A stretch of 64,000 bases of DNA, from the NCBI GenBank assembly GCA_964420985.1, contig CAYQUT010000005.1, positions 77,441 to 141,440 of the forward strand, read 5' to 3'. The DNA comes from CAMCTV01 sp964420985 (GTDB lineage Bacteria > Bacteroidota > Bacteroidia > Flavobacteriales_D > Sanyastnellaceae). Under the pieces are notes generated by a model. The model searched no databases. It saw only the letters and a program-made list of their open reading frames with translations, and was not told the DNA's origin. A program made the translations under genes and the position numbers. Shown here one piece after another: positions 14,644-24,850 of this stretch; positions within the stretch are counted from its first letter, which is position 1, and each line of letters opens with the position of its first letter.

Positions 14644-15870
14644 TTAATACTTAGAAAGTAATTTCTTAATACTTAATCCTTGCACGAGAATTGAAAATAA
14701 GACAATACAATAGGTACTGACTATAAACAAACTACTACCATCTATTTTATTGGCTAAAGATAGCGCAAGGGCTATTGAAATCCCACCTCGTAAACCGCCC
14801 CAAGTTAAAACAGCAAGATTTAAACTTTTACGTGTTTCGTTTTTATTAAAAATAAAGAAAGCCGGAAGTAATGATGTATAACGAGCAGCTAAAGCCACTA
14901 TTATTAATATAGCTCCAATAATTATATAACTTGTGTCAAAAGGAACAAGGAATATTTCCTGTCCCATTAATACAAATAAAATAGTGTTGCATATCTCATC
15001 AATCAGCTCCCAAAATTTATCTACATACTCAGCAGTAATATCAGACATTGCATGTTCTTTTCCCTTATTGCCAATTAATAATCCTGCAACTACCATTGCC
15101 AATGGCCCCGATGCATGAAAATGAGAAGCAATAGAATACCCGCCTGTAACAACCGCTAAAGTAATCATGATTTCAGTTTGATAATGGTCAATATTTTTCA
15201 TTAACCAATAGCCGATGTATCCTATAATTAATCCTATTGCAAGTCCCCCAATTACCTCAACCGCAAATATTTTTGATATGTTAGCGAACGTAAATGAATT
15301 ATCTCCTCCGGTAATTAATGAATAAATAACCGCAAATACAACAACTCCAACACCATCATTAAACAACGATTCACCAATAATTTCAGTTTTTAACTTTTGA
15401 GGGATTTTATATTGCGATAAAATGCCTATAACTGCAATTGGATCTGTTGGTGAAATTAAAGCCCCAAACAAAAAGCATGAAATTAAATTAATATCAAAAC
15501 CAAACCATCCAATTACAATATAGCTCAATACCCCAATGATTATGGTTGAAATTAAAACCCCCAAAGTAGCATAAGAAAAAACCGTTGCTTTTGCTCCCTT
15601 TAACTGAGTAATATTTACATGTAATGAACCCGCAAATAACAAAAAACAAAGTATGAAATCAAGCACAAATGCGCTGAAATTGAACCCTGTTAAAAAACCT
15701 CTTAAAGGAGAAATATACTCGGGATTGAAATGTTCTATTGTTTTTAAAACGATGCCCAATACCACGCTAATCAACATTACACCGATTGTTGTAGGTAGTT
15801 TAAGCCATTTATGGTTGATGTAGCCAAAAAGAGCAGAAACGGAAATTATGATTGCGAAGAATTCTAACAT
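14644..15870 (-). CDS. Cation/proton antiporter (CPA1, NhaP-like)
   Basis: The 408-residue product has about twelve membrane helices and the typical CPA1 blocks: LLFAGSLHVN early, then FGALISPTDPIAVIGIL and IIGESLFNDGVGVVVF, where the Asp residues of the ND site lie, and WGGLRGGISIALALSL late in the chain. These proteins exchange Na+ or K+ for protons and protect against salt and alkaline stress. The gene faces away from the recombinase block and has a leader with a perfect ten-pair inverted repeat at 15882-15917. The length is normal and no C-terminal regulatory domain is present. Confidence 0.9.
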   Translation of the reverse strand: MLEFFAIIISVSALFGYINHKWLKLPTTIGVMLISVVLGIVLKTIEHFNPEYISPLRGFLTGFNFSAFVLDFILCFLLFAGSLHVNITQLKGAKATVFSYATLGVLISTIIIGVLSYIVIGWFGFDINLISCFLFGALISPTDPIAVIGILSQYKIPQKLKTEIIGESLFNDGVGVVVFAVIYSLITGGDNSFTFANISKIFAVEVIGGLAIGLIIGYIGYWLMKNIDHYQTEIMITLAVVTGGYSIASHFHASGPLAMVVAGLLIGNKGKEHAMSDITAEYVDKFWELIDEICNTILFVLMGQEIFLVPFDTSYIIIGAILIIVALAARYTSLLPAFFIFNKNETRKSLNLAVLTWGGLRGGISIALALSLANKIDGSSLFIVSTYCIVLFSILVQGLSIKKLLSKY

Positions 15871-15881
15871 ATTTATAAATT

Positions 15882-15917
15882 GAAAGCGGGCTAAATCACA
15901 AACTTATGCCCGCTTTC
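15882..15917 (-). promoter_or_regulatory. Perfect inverted repeat in the leader of the antiporter gene
   Basis: GAAAGCGGGC at 15882-15891 and GCCCGCTTTC at 15908-15917 are exact complements with a 16-base loop. The repeat ends 11 bases before the antiporter ATG, so in the mRNA it would form a stable GC-rich stem right before the ribosome binding region. It stands out from the AT-rich surroundings. It could be a translational control hairpin, an operator, or the terminator of something once upstream. Confidence 0.5.
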
Positions 15918-16270
15918 TATATTTAAAAGTATTATCAGTACAAATATACTGATTTAAAATTAGTCATTAAGGGGCATTTGAAAGCATAAAAATAAACTTG
16001 ATGGACAAAGTCATTCCAAAGTAGAGTTCTATTCTTTACACACCATCTATCTTCGCTTCGATGATGATGGTGAATTCAATAAAGTTTCAAATCTTCGCTG
16101 TGGTGGCGGATATTGCACTCGTTGACGATACATAGGGTTTCCCTTATGTGTATGGCATTAATATTTCAAACGTGCAAGTTTATTCCCTTGATTTTTTCTG
16201 CTCAAAAAAAATAAGCTGGAATCGCTACCACGTTCCCAAAAGTGTACGTAATTTTTCAATAATAACAAAA
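15918..16270. other. Intergenic stretch between the antiporter and recombinase units
   Basis: About 350 bases hold no convincing gene. The frame of the small ORF that follows can be opened leftwards to 16148, but that extension has no family features. The part from 16040 to 16140 (CTTCGCTTCGATGATGATGG and nearby) is richer in GC than its flanks and may be a remnant of an older gene or a regulatory zone. I see no further repeat or RNA gene. Confidence 0.4.
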
Positions 16271-16509
16271 ATGGAGAAGGTTGGAAGTGCCTGCAATGAC
16301 GAGGCGAGAGAGCATGATGTAACGGTTGAAGAAGTTTTGGCTTCAGAGGAATTTAAAAACCTCAGCGAAGAACAAGCGAAAGAAGTTGTTGATTTTGTTA
16401 GTACAGTAAGTACGGTTTTTTATTCCCTCTATAAAAAGCAATACGAACCTGAAATTGTAATTGAAGACAATGAAACAAATAACAATTATGAACCAATAAA
16501 AAATGCAGC

Positions 16510-16513
<4 letters not shown>
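16271..16513 (+). CDS. Small acidic hypothetical protein before the recombinase
   Basis: The 80-residue product starts at the ATG at 16271 (M-E-K-V-G-S-A-C-N-D-E). It is acidic and mostly helical, with EEVLASEEFKNLSEEQAKEVVDFV and a Tyr/Glu-rich tail. I do not recognise a domain. A longer start at 16148 is open but weak. The stop overlaps the ATG of the recombinase gene (ATGA), so the two are co-translated. Small ORFs in this position are common in Bacteroidota elements, and a role as recombination directionality factor or regulator is a guess from position only. Confidence 0.6.
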
Positions 16514-18147
<1,634 letters not shown>

Positions 18148-18182
18148 AATGCGGCAAAGATAATCGATGCCCATTTATTTTA

Positions 18183-18878
18183 TCACATATTATTGAATAA
18201 ACTCAGCACCAATCTTTCTTGGGCTTCCAAACCATCTTCAATGATTCTGTCCATCCAAACACTGTAGTTGGCGCGTTCCATCAATATCTGTGAAGTTCTG
18301 ATGAACTTTTTTCTTGGTCCATATTGTGTTTCCGTCTCAAAAGACAAATTGAAACCCAAAACCATAACGCGCTTTCCAAAACTGTTGACTTTGTTCACCA
18401 AATGCTGAAACTCTCCATCTCCGCCAATAATGACCATCACGTCAAAGCGATCTTGAGCCGCCAACGCTACACCCTCTGCAGTAAAAGCAACGTTAATCGG
18501 TTTGTCCAAAGGCTCTTGGGTCTCGTTGTCCAAGTGAATAGGACTATAATGCAATTTTACGCCTTGATAAACCAATGAATCTTCCGTTTTTCGTTCACTG
18601 TTCATGATCTCACTGCGCTTCTGTGGATCAGGATAACGGGATTCAAAAGCATTGGATGAATACCTTCCTTTAAACCAATGTGATTCCACTATGGGACACA
18701 TGTGGTATTTGGAATGCTCCTGCTGCGCTACTTTGTGTCGGATGTATTCCATAAATCCGGAGAAGAAGAAACTCTTTCCCACGGGGTGATTGTGCTTATA
18801 ATAAGAATTGATTTGAAGGAAAAAAGAACCATCAAAGAAGACGGCTATTCGTGTAGTTTTTTGATCGGTCATGTTCAT
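18183..18878 (-). CDS. NYN-domain (LabA/DUF88-like) protein
   Basis: The 231-residue product has the NYN/PIN-like nuclease layout: I-A-V-F-F-D-G-S-F-F near the N-terminus with the first acidic residue, and VMVIIGGDGEFQHLVNKV in the second half with the GDGEF block, followed by GKRVMVLGF. Such domains bind metal and may cut RNA. Start codons at 18878 and 18872 are both possible. The base composition is that of the chromosome, so it lies outside the element. It runs in the same direction as hisS, 59 bases after it. Its cellular target is not known. Confidence 0.82.
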   Translation of the reverse strand: MNMTDQKTTRIAVFFDGSFFLQINSYYKHNHPVGKSFFFSGFMEYIRHKVAQQEHSKYHMCPIVESHWFKGRYSSNAFESRYPDPQKRSEIMNSERKTEDSLVYQGVKLHYSPIHLDNETQEPLDKPINVAFTAEGVALAAQDRFDVMVIIGGDGEFQHLVNKVNSFGKRVMVLGFNLSFETETQYGPRKKFIRTSQILMERANYSVWMDRIIEDGLEAQERLVLSLFNNM

Positions 18879-18937
18879 TGTTATAATTTATTTTGTTTGA
18901 TGTTCTAGTAACAAATAAAAAAGTAAAAAGTTTCCAA

Positions 18938-20305
18938 TTAAATCAATTCATTCCGCAACCTCTCCACAACTTCTTTTGCGTTCACCAACTCTTGATGGCC
19001 AGAATGCATATTCTTCACATTAACCATGTCCGTGTTTAACTCATCCTCTCCTATCAAAAGGACAAATGGGATATGTCGGTCATCGGCATATTTGAACTGT
19101 TTCTTCATTTTGGTTTCATCAGGATAGAGTTCTGCGGAAATACCATTTTCTCTCAATTCATAAACCAATTGAACAGACTTGTTGATGGTTGATGCATTGA
19201 AATAGGCGACGAGCACTTTGGTAGACTGCTCAATACCCGAAGGGAATAAATTCAAGGTCTCCATCACATCATAGATTCTATCCGCTCCGAAAGAAATCCC
19301 CACTCCTGAAAGATCTTTAACTCCAAAAATACCGGTCAAATCGTCGTAACGTCCACCTCCACCAATGCTCCCCATTTCAACACCAATGGCCTTAACCTCA
19401 AAAATAAATCCTGTGTAATAATTAAGACCTCTTGCCAAAGTAAAATCCCATTTCCAATGGGCATTGACCAAAGGCGAAATTTGAGAGGCCTGATTGATAA
19501 AATCAAACTCTACAATGGATTCTGGAGTACCGAAAGAAGACAATAAATTTCTTATTTCATCTGAATTGGATTGAATCTTCTCTAACCATTCTCGGAGTGT
19601 AATTACCTTTTCAGCAGCAATACCCTTGGCTACCATTTCTTGCTCTACTCCACTCCACTGTACCTTATCCAATTTATCCAAAGCAACAGTCATGTCCACA
19701 AAACACTCTTCCATGCCGGATGCTTTGGCCAAAGCTTGCAATACTTTTCTGTTATTGACTTGAATAACAACAGGAATTCCCAACTTCTGAAATACCGTAT
19801 CATATAACTTCACCAATTCCCACTCACACCAGAGACTATCCGTGCCAATGATATCGGCATCGCATTGATAAAACTCTCTGTACCTTCCTTTCTGAGGTCT
19901 ATCTGCTCGCCATACAGGTTGAATTTGATAACGCTTAAATGGAAAGGTCATTTGTCCATGATTCATGGCCACAAATCGCGCGAAAGGAACCGTCAAATCA
20001 TAGCGCAACGCTCTATCACATAGCTGACCTACCAAACTTTTGTGGTTTTTAGCATTCCAATCCTCTTCATTTGCCCCTTTTGAAAATTCGCCATTGTTCA
20101 ACACTTTGAAAAGGAGTTGATCTCCTTCTTCACCATATTTACCCGTTAGTGTGCTGTAATTCTCCATGCTCGGGGTTTCCAATGGAAGGAATCCAAACAA
20201 TTGAAATTGTCGCTGAATGGTATCCAACAAATATTTTCTTCTGGCCATGACATCTGGACCAAAATCGCGTGTTCCCTTGGGAATAGAAACTGAAATTTTT
20301 GACAT
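18938..20305 (-). CDS. hisS: Histidyl-tRNA synthetase
   Basis: The 455-residue product contains all the class II blocks: PKGTRDFGPD at the start, motif 2 (YQIQPVWRADRPQKGRYREFYQCDADIIG), the histidine-specific ARGLNYYTGFIFE, motif 3 (GSIGGGGRYDDL, then GVGISFGADRI) and a C-terminal anticodon-binding domain ending near LRNELI. It charges tRNA-His with histidine in the cytoplasm. Length and order are standard. The start is 31 bases from the divergent WD40 gene. No T-box or other leader is seen. Confidence 0.97.
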   Translation of the reverse strand: MSKISVSIPKGTRDFGPDVMARRKYLLDTIQRQFQLFGFLPLETPSMENYSTLTGKYGEEGDQLLFKVLNNGEFSKGANEEDWNAKNHKSLVGQLCDRALRYDLTVPFARFVAMNHGQMTFPFKRYQIQPVWRADRPQKGRYREFYQCDADIIGTDSLWCEWELVKLYDTVFQKLGIPVVIQVNNRKVLQALAKASGMEECFVDMTVALDKLDKVQWSGVEQEMVAKGIAAEKVITLREWLEKIQSNSDEIRNLLSSFGTPESIVEFDFINQASQISPLVNAHWKWDFTLARGLNYYTGFIFEVKAIGVEMGSIGGGGRYDDLTGIFGVKDLSGVGISFGADRIYDVMETLNLFPSGIEQSTKVLVAYFNASTINKSVQLVYELRENGISAELYPDETKMKKQFKYADDRHIPFVLLIGEDELNTDMVNVKNMHSGHQELVNAKEVVERLRNELI

Positions 20306-20336
20306 TGCTTTGCAAAGTTAATTCTATTTTTACCCC

Positions 20337-21227
20337 ATGCCCATCAATTTAGCGGTAATTGACACATTTGATTTTCATCAAGCTCCAGTCTATGCAGTAA
20401 CGCATAATCATATCCACTTATATTCTGCGGGTGGTGATCGAAAAATCATCAGATACGCCAAGCAAGGGGTCCAGTTTGTAGCCGAGCTTTTTGCCCAAAC
20501 AACTGGAAGTACTTTCGCTCTTCACCTGGAAGACAACATTCTTTTATCAGGGGGCATTGATGGTAATCTCAATGTATTTGAGGTCTCCAAAAAACAAATT
20601 TTGCATCGCTTTCAATGCCACGAAAAAGGGATTTACGCCATTGAAGGCAATCAAGAGTTTATCATCACCGGTGGCGGAGATGGAAAAATTCACTTGTGGG
20701 ACAAATCCAGTTATACCATCATAAGAACCATTTGGACGGGAGATGCCAAACTTCGCAAATTCATTTGGAACAATGATAAAACGCGCTTGGCTTGTATAGA
20801 CAACGCTGGATATTGCCGCGTGTTTGAAACAAAATTTTGGAACGAAATTCACACCATTCAGCATCAAAATGGTCTGACATGCGGCATTTACCACCCTTCA
20901 AAAAATATTTGGATGTTGGGGTCAAAATTGGGTGAACTGTTGATTTTTGACGAAGCGTTTCAAACCAAATTGCTACAAATGCAGTCTCACCTGAATGCTA
21001 TTTATGATTTGAAATGGATAGCGGATGTGGATATTATTGCCACCTGCTCACTAGACAAAAGCATCAAATTCTGGGATGGAAAAACATTGGAGTTACTCCT
21101 AAAAACGGATAAAATCAATGGTTCAAATTTAAGATCCATCAACGCCATGGCGCTCTGGGACAATCATTTAATCATCGCTGGTGACGACAAAAAAATTCAC
21201 GTCACAAAGATTTGTTTTTTAAAATAA
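20337..21227 (+). CDS. WD40 repeat protein
   Basis: The 296-residue product is built of about six or seven WD40-type blades: examples are LYSAGGDRKIIRYA, LLSGGIDGNLNVFE, FIITGGGDGKIHLWD, and IIATCSLDKSIKFWDGKT near the C-terminus. It has no signal peptide, so a soluble cytoplasmic propeller is expected, used as a docking surface. The partner is unknown. It diverges from hisS and is followed by the PUR gene, which has its own promoter at 21211-21241. Confidence 0.85.
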   Translation: MPINLAVIDTFDFHQAPVYAVTHNHIHLYSAGGDRKIIRYAKQGVQFVAELFAQTTGSTFALHLEDNILLSGGIDGNLNVFEVSKKQILHRFQCHEKGIYAIEGNQEFIITGGGDGKIHLWDKSSYTIIRTIWTGDAKLRKFIWNNDKTRLACIDNAGYCRVFETKFWNEIHTIQHQNGLTCGIYHPSKNIWMLGSKLGELLIFDEAFQTKLLQMQSHLNAIYDLKWIADVDIIATCSLDKSIKFWDGKTLELLLKTDKINGSNLRSINAMALWDNHLIIAGDDKKIHVTKICFLK

Positions 21228-21241
21228 AAAATTTATATTTG
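21211..21241 (+). promoter_or_regulatory. Bacteroidota-type promoter of the PUR-family gene
   Basis: TTTG at 21211-21214 and TATATTTG at 21234-21241 are spaced by 19 bases. This is a near-perfect match to the -33 TTTG / -7 TAnnTTTG consensus of the primary sigma factor in Bacteroidota. It lies just upstream of the start at 21265. Confidence 0.62.
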
Positions 21242-21264
21242 GACATCGTTCAAAACCTATATGT

Positions 21265-21594
21265 ATGCAAGAGGGAAATAACTACCGTGATGATGTGTAT
21301 TCAAAACCGGTAAGAGCTGGAAAGAGAACCTACTTTTTTGATGTCAAATCAACAAGAGGCAATGACTTGTTCATGACCATTACAGAAAGTAAACGCACTG
21401 GAAGTGCCGAAACTGGAAATGTAAATTACGAAAAACACAAGATTTTTCTTTACAAAGAAGATTTCGAAAAGTTCATTCAAGGCCTAGAAGAAACCATTGC
21501 TTACATCAAGGAAAGACAACAGGATGCCCCATCTGCTCCCATTGAGTCGATGACTTCAGATTCCTCTATTGATGAGGAATTCAATGCCCTCTAA
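21265..21594 (+). CDS. PUR-family DNA/RNA-binding protein (DUF3276)
   Basis: The 109-residue product matches DUF3276, a prokaryotic PUR domain: VYSKPVRAGKRTYFFDVKSTRGNDLFMTITESKR forms the first repeat strands, and HKIFLYKEDFEKFIQGLEETI the helix. Such proteins dimerise into a PUR-alpha-like fold and bind single-stranded nucleic acid. The acidic, Ser-rich C-terminus (SSIDEEFNAL) looks flexible. The gene has a clear promoter, and an RsmI-like methylase gene follows after 16 bases. The exact cellular role in Bacteroidota is not known. Confidence 0.92.
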   Translation: MQEGNNYRDDVYSKPVRAGKRTYFFDVKSTRGNDLFMTITESKRTGSAETGNVNYEKHKIFLYKEDFEKFIQGLEETIAYIKERQQDAPSAPIESMTSDSSIDEEFNAL

Positions 21595-21610
21595 GGAGTA
21601 AAATTAGAAT

Positions 21611-22327
21611 ATGAAGAAAAATATTGGGTTGTACCTACTGCCCTCGCCTATTGCAGACGAGGGTTTTTCTTTTGTAGGAATGAAAGAGGCCGAGCAAGTT
21701 CTGTCTATCTCCTTTTGGATTGTAGAAAACATTAAGGAGGCCAGAAGAAACCTAAGAAAAATGGGATTTACCAAGGCATTTGATGAACTCACTTTTTTTG
21801 AATGGAACGAGAATACAACGGAACAAGAAAAACATCAAATCCTGCAAAAGCTAGGTTCTGAACCTTTGGCTGTTTTCATGAGTGATGCCGGATTGCCTTG
21901 TATTGCTGATCCAGGGGGACAAGTCGTAGCCTTTGCACATGAAAAAAAAATCCCTGTATTTCCTATCGTGGGTCCCTCCTCTATTTTACTCACGTTAATG
22001 GCCTCCGGGATGAATGGACAAAGATTTAGATTTCACGGCTATCTTCCAAGAGAGAAAAATGATCGTGTAAAAATACTCAAACAATTGGAAAGCGCAGCAG
22101 GAACAGGAGAGTCACAAATTTTTATGGACACGCCATATAGAAATAAAGCTGTTTTAGATGACTGCCTACAATTTCTTTCTTCCATGACCTTCCTTTGCAT
22201 CGGAATAGGTTTGCATGGACCACAACAGAAAATCATTACCCAACGCATCGAGCAATGGAAAAAATCTGCCCCGGATATGCACAAAATTCCTGCAATGTTT
22301 ATCATTGGCCAAAGACAAATTCCTTAA
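21611..22327 (+). CDS. SAM-dependent methyltransferase, RsmI-like (tetrapyrrole methylase fold)
   Basis: The 238-residue product has the RsmI-type signs: LYLLPSPIADE near the start, then VFMSDAGLPCIADPGGQVV and FPIVGPSSILLTLMASGM, FHGYLPREK and IFMDTPYRNKAVL. RsmI 2'-O-methylates C1402 of 16S rRNA. Many Bacteroidota carry a second, shorter paralogue like this one, so the exact substrate is uncertain. The N-terminus departs from canonical RsmI (LPSPIAD in place of the usual GTPIGN), which supports a paralogue. It follows the PUR gene closely. Confidence 0.85.
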   Translation: MKKNIGLYLLPSPIADEGFSFVGMKEAEQVLSISFWIVENIKEARRNLRKMGFTKAFDELTFFEWNENTTEQEKHQILQKLGSEPLAVFMSDAGLPCIADPGGQVVAFAHEKKIPVFPIVGPSSILLTLMASGMNGQRFRFHGYLPREKNDRVKILKQLESAAGTGESQIFMDTPYRNKAVLDDCLQFLSSMTFLCIGIGLHGPQQKIITQRIEQWKKSAPDMHKIPAMFIIGQRQIP

Positions 22328-22360
22328 TTTTTTTTAACCTTAATGGCTGAATTCAGAGCC

Positions 22361-22388
22361 GTTTTCGCCCTAAAATGGGTTACATTTG
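22361..22388 (+). promoter_or_regulatory. Candidate promoter of the PPIase/SurA cluster
   Basis: TACATTTG at 22381-22388 fits the TAnnTTTG -7 consensus of Bacteroidota. A TTTT-C element at 22362-22366 lies at a plausible -33 distance, but it lacks the final G. The start codon follows at 22413. The match is moderate. Confidence 0.4.
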
Positions 22389-22412
22389 TCCACCTTGAAA
22401 AAAAAGAAAGAT

Positions 22413-24383
22413 ATGAAGAGTATTATTGGTGTTTCCATTTTTTTAATGAGCCTCTGCACAACCAAACTTTGGGCTCAACCACAAGCAATCCAAACCCACT
22501 CTAACCAAACCGTTTTGACCATTGATGGTGAAGAAATCAGCTTGGAAGAATTTGAAACCATTTTCAAAAAAAATAACCGCGATTCTGTCATCTCTCAAGC
22601 TTCTTTGGATGAGTATATGAAATTGTACATCAATTTCAGATTAAAAGTAGCTGAAGCAAAAAAATTAGGATTGGATACCGTGGCCAAATTCAAAAATGAA
22701 TTGGCTGGATACCGCACCCAATTGGCGAGACCATACCTTGTAGATGCAAGCATGTTGGATGGTCTGGTTCAAGAAGGATACAATCGCTTGAAAGAAGAGA
22801 TTCATGGATATCACATTTTGGTGAAATGCGATCCCAGTGCAGCACCCAGCGATACAGCCAGAGCTTACCAGAAAATTTTACAGCTTCGCAATGAAGTGAT
22901 TGCCGGAAAAGCAACATTCGAGGAAATAGCCAAAAGAAGCAGTGAAGACCCATCTGCCAAAGACAATGCCGGCGACTTGGGCTATTTTACAGCTTTTCAA
23001 ATGGTCTACCCCTTTGAATCCGCGGCCTATCAAACAAAAGAAGGAGAGGTTTCTATGCCTGTTCGCACAAAATATGGCTATCACATCGTTAAGGTAACAG
23101 ATCGCCGTCCAGCACGAGGAGAAATAAGAGTAGCCCACATCATGTTCAGAGATAAACAAGACGACGCCAATTATTCCAAAAACAAAATTGAGGAGGTATA
23201 TGCCAAACTCAAAGCGGGTGAAAAAACTTTTGAGGAGTTAGCTGGACTCTACAGTGAAGATGGTTCTTCAAACAAAAAAGGCGGCGAGTTACCCTGGTTT
23301 GGTATCAACAAAATGGTCATGGAGTTTGAAGACTCATCATTTGCATTAAAACACAACGGAGATATTTCAAAACCTTTCAGAACCTCATACGGTTGGCACA
23401 TCGTTAAAAGATTAGATTACAAGCCATTGGCATCATACGAGCAATTGGAAAAGGAAATCAGAGGTAAAGTGCAAAAAGACTCACGCGCAGAAAAAACCAA
23501 AAATTCCTTTTTGAACAAACTGAAAGCTGAATACAACTACACGCAAAACGAAATGCTTTTAGAAAAATTGATTGCATCCGCGGACAGCAATGTATTTAAC
23601 GGACAATGGAAACCTAAAAAGAAGTTGACCAAAGGCATTTTAATTTCCATGAACAACCAAAGCATAAAAGCCGCTGAATTTGTCCAATATATCAACAAGA
23701 AAAAATCAAACAGGAATAAGATCTCTCCTTTTGACTTCGTCTCAAATGAATTCAAAAATTTCAGCAACGATCAAGTAATGAAAAAGGAAGACAGCCAACT
23801 TGAAGCCAAGTATCCTGCATTCCGAATGCTCATGAACGAGTATAGAGATGGAATTTTGTTATTTGAATTAACGGATCAAAAAGTATGGTCAAAAGCGGTA
23901 AAAGATACTGCAGGATTAAGGGCATTCCATGAGAGCCACAAAGCCAATTATCAATGGCCTGACAGAGCACAAATTGCCGTTTTCACATGTGAAAATAGTA
24001 ATTACAGTAAGACCGTCCGTGAAATGCTTGAGTCAGGTGAATACCCTATAGAGGCCATTGAGTCTGAAATCAACGCAGACAACCTTCCACATGTTATGTA
24101 CGATACTGGAATTTACTCTGAAGAAGATAGGCCTTTGCTTAAACTGATGGATTGGAAAGGAAATGGCAAAATGAATGAGAAAGACATTGATGTCAACGGA
24201 AAATGGGTTGTGGTTAAAGTGATCAATTTCATTCCTGCAGGTCCAAAAAAGTTGACTGAAGCCCGAGGCGTTATCACCAGCGACTATCAGAACTATCTTG
24301 AGGAGACATGGATTGAATCATTGAAAAAAGAAAAAGAAGGCAAGATTGTCATCAACAAAGAATTGTTGTACTCCATTGACTAA
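22413..24383 (+). CDS. Periplasmic peptidyl-prolyl isomerase with two parvulin domains
   Basis: The 656-residue precursor starts with a signal peptide (IIGVSIFLMSLCTTKLWAQ). A SurA/PpiD-like N-terminal part follows (VLTIDGEEISLEEFETIFKK), and then two parvulin domains. The first spans roughly residues 125-235 (HGYHILVK, SSEDPSAKDNAGDLGYF, YGYHIVKVTD); the second spans 238-345 (VAHIMFRD, LYSEDGSSNKKGGELPWF, YGWHIVKRL). It would help outer membrane proteins fold. A longer TTG start at 22386 is possible but adds only a Lys-rich stub. The stop overlaps the ATG of the next gene by one base. Confidence 0.92.
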   Translation: MKSIIGVSIFLMSLCTTKLWAQPQAIQTHSNQTVLTIDGEEISLEEFETIFKKNNRDSVISQASLDEYMKLYINFRLKVAEAKKLGLDTVAKFKNELAGYRTQLARPYLVDASMLDGLVQEGYNRLKEEIHGYHILVKCDPSAAPSDTARAYQKILQLRNEVIAGKATFEEIAKRSSEDPSAKDNAGDLGYFTAFQMVYPFESAAYQTKEGEVSMPVRTKYGYHIVKVTDRRPARGEIRVAHIMFRDKQDDANYSKNKIEEVYAKLKAGEKTFEELAGLYSEDGSSNKKGGELPWFGINKMVMEFEDSSFALKHNGDISKPFRTSYGWHIVKRLDYKPLASYEQLEKEIRGKVQKDSRAEKTKNSFLNKLKAEYNYTQNEMLLEKLIASADSNVFNGQWKPKKKLTKGILISMNNQSIKAAEFVQYINKKKSNRNKISPFDFVSNEFKNFSNDQVMKKEDSQLEAKYPAFRMLMNEYRDGILLFELTDQKVWSKAVKDTAGLRAFHESHKANYQWPDRAQIAVFTCENSNYSKTVREMLESGEYPIEAIESEINADNLPHVMYDTGIYSEEDRPLLKLMDWKGNGKMNEKDIDVNGKWVVVKVINFIPAGPKKLTEARGVITSDYQNYLEETWIESLKKEKEGKIVINKELLYSID

Positions 24384-24850
24384 TGAGAATTTTATTCAGC
24401 ATATTCTTGTTACTTATTCTTTCTTGTAACCAGTCTACCAGCAATGAGTTAGCATTGGCTCAAGTAGGAGATGAACAATTGCTGCCCTCTGACGTCGCGG
24501 GTATCATGCCCGAAGATCTTCATGGTACAGACAGCATTGCGTTTTGCAAGGCCTATATACAGCAATGGATACAAGAACAAGTTATGACCATGGAAGCAAA
24601 AAAGCTACCAGAACCTGCTGACATGAATGTAAAAATTGATCGTTACAAGAATCAATTGTTTGTTCAAACTTTAAGAGAAAAAATTATCTCAGAACGCATT
24701 TCTGAAAATCAAAACCTCAAAGCGGATAGCAGTATGACTGGTCTATCTGAAGCAGCACAACAGGAAAGTAAAAGATGGCGAATTTGGCAACAATACCAGG
24801 AAGAGGTGATAAAGAAATATGAAGCTGAAGGATTAATAAAAAAACCATGA
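24383..24850 (+). CDS. Lipoprotein with a SurA-N-like helical body
   Basis: The 155-residue precursor ends its signal peptide in L-I-L-S-C-N, a lipobox with the Cys at residue 15. The rest is helical (IAFCKAYIQQWIQEQVMTMEAKK, then IDRYKNQLFVQTLREKII) and resembles the N-terminal chaperone part of SurA without a parvulin domain. It is coupled to the genes on both sides, by one base upstream and by an ATGA overlap downstream. This makes a three-gene set of periplasmic folding factors, in which it could be the membrane-tethered helper. That role is inferred from context. Confidence 0.75.
   Translation: MRILFSIFLLLILSCNQSTSNELALAQVGDEQLLPSDVAGIMPEDLHGTDSIAFCKAYIQQWIQEQVMTMEAKKLPEPADMNVKIDRYKNQLFVQTLREKIISERISENQNLKADSSMTGLSEAAQQESKRWRIWQQYQEEVIKKYEAEGLIKKP

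Noticed and set aside
18183..21227. NYN protein, hisS and WD40 gene as part of the mobile element
   Set aside because: They lie beyond the tRNA on the host side and have chromosome-like composition; hisS is a housekeeping gene.
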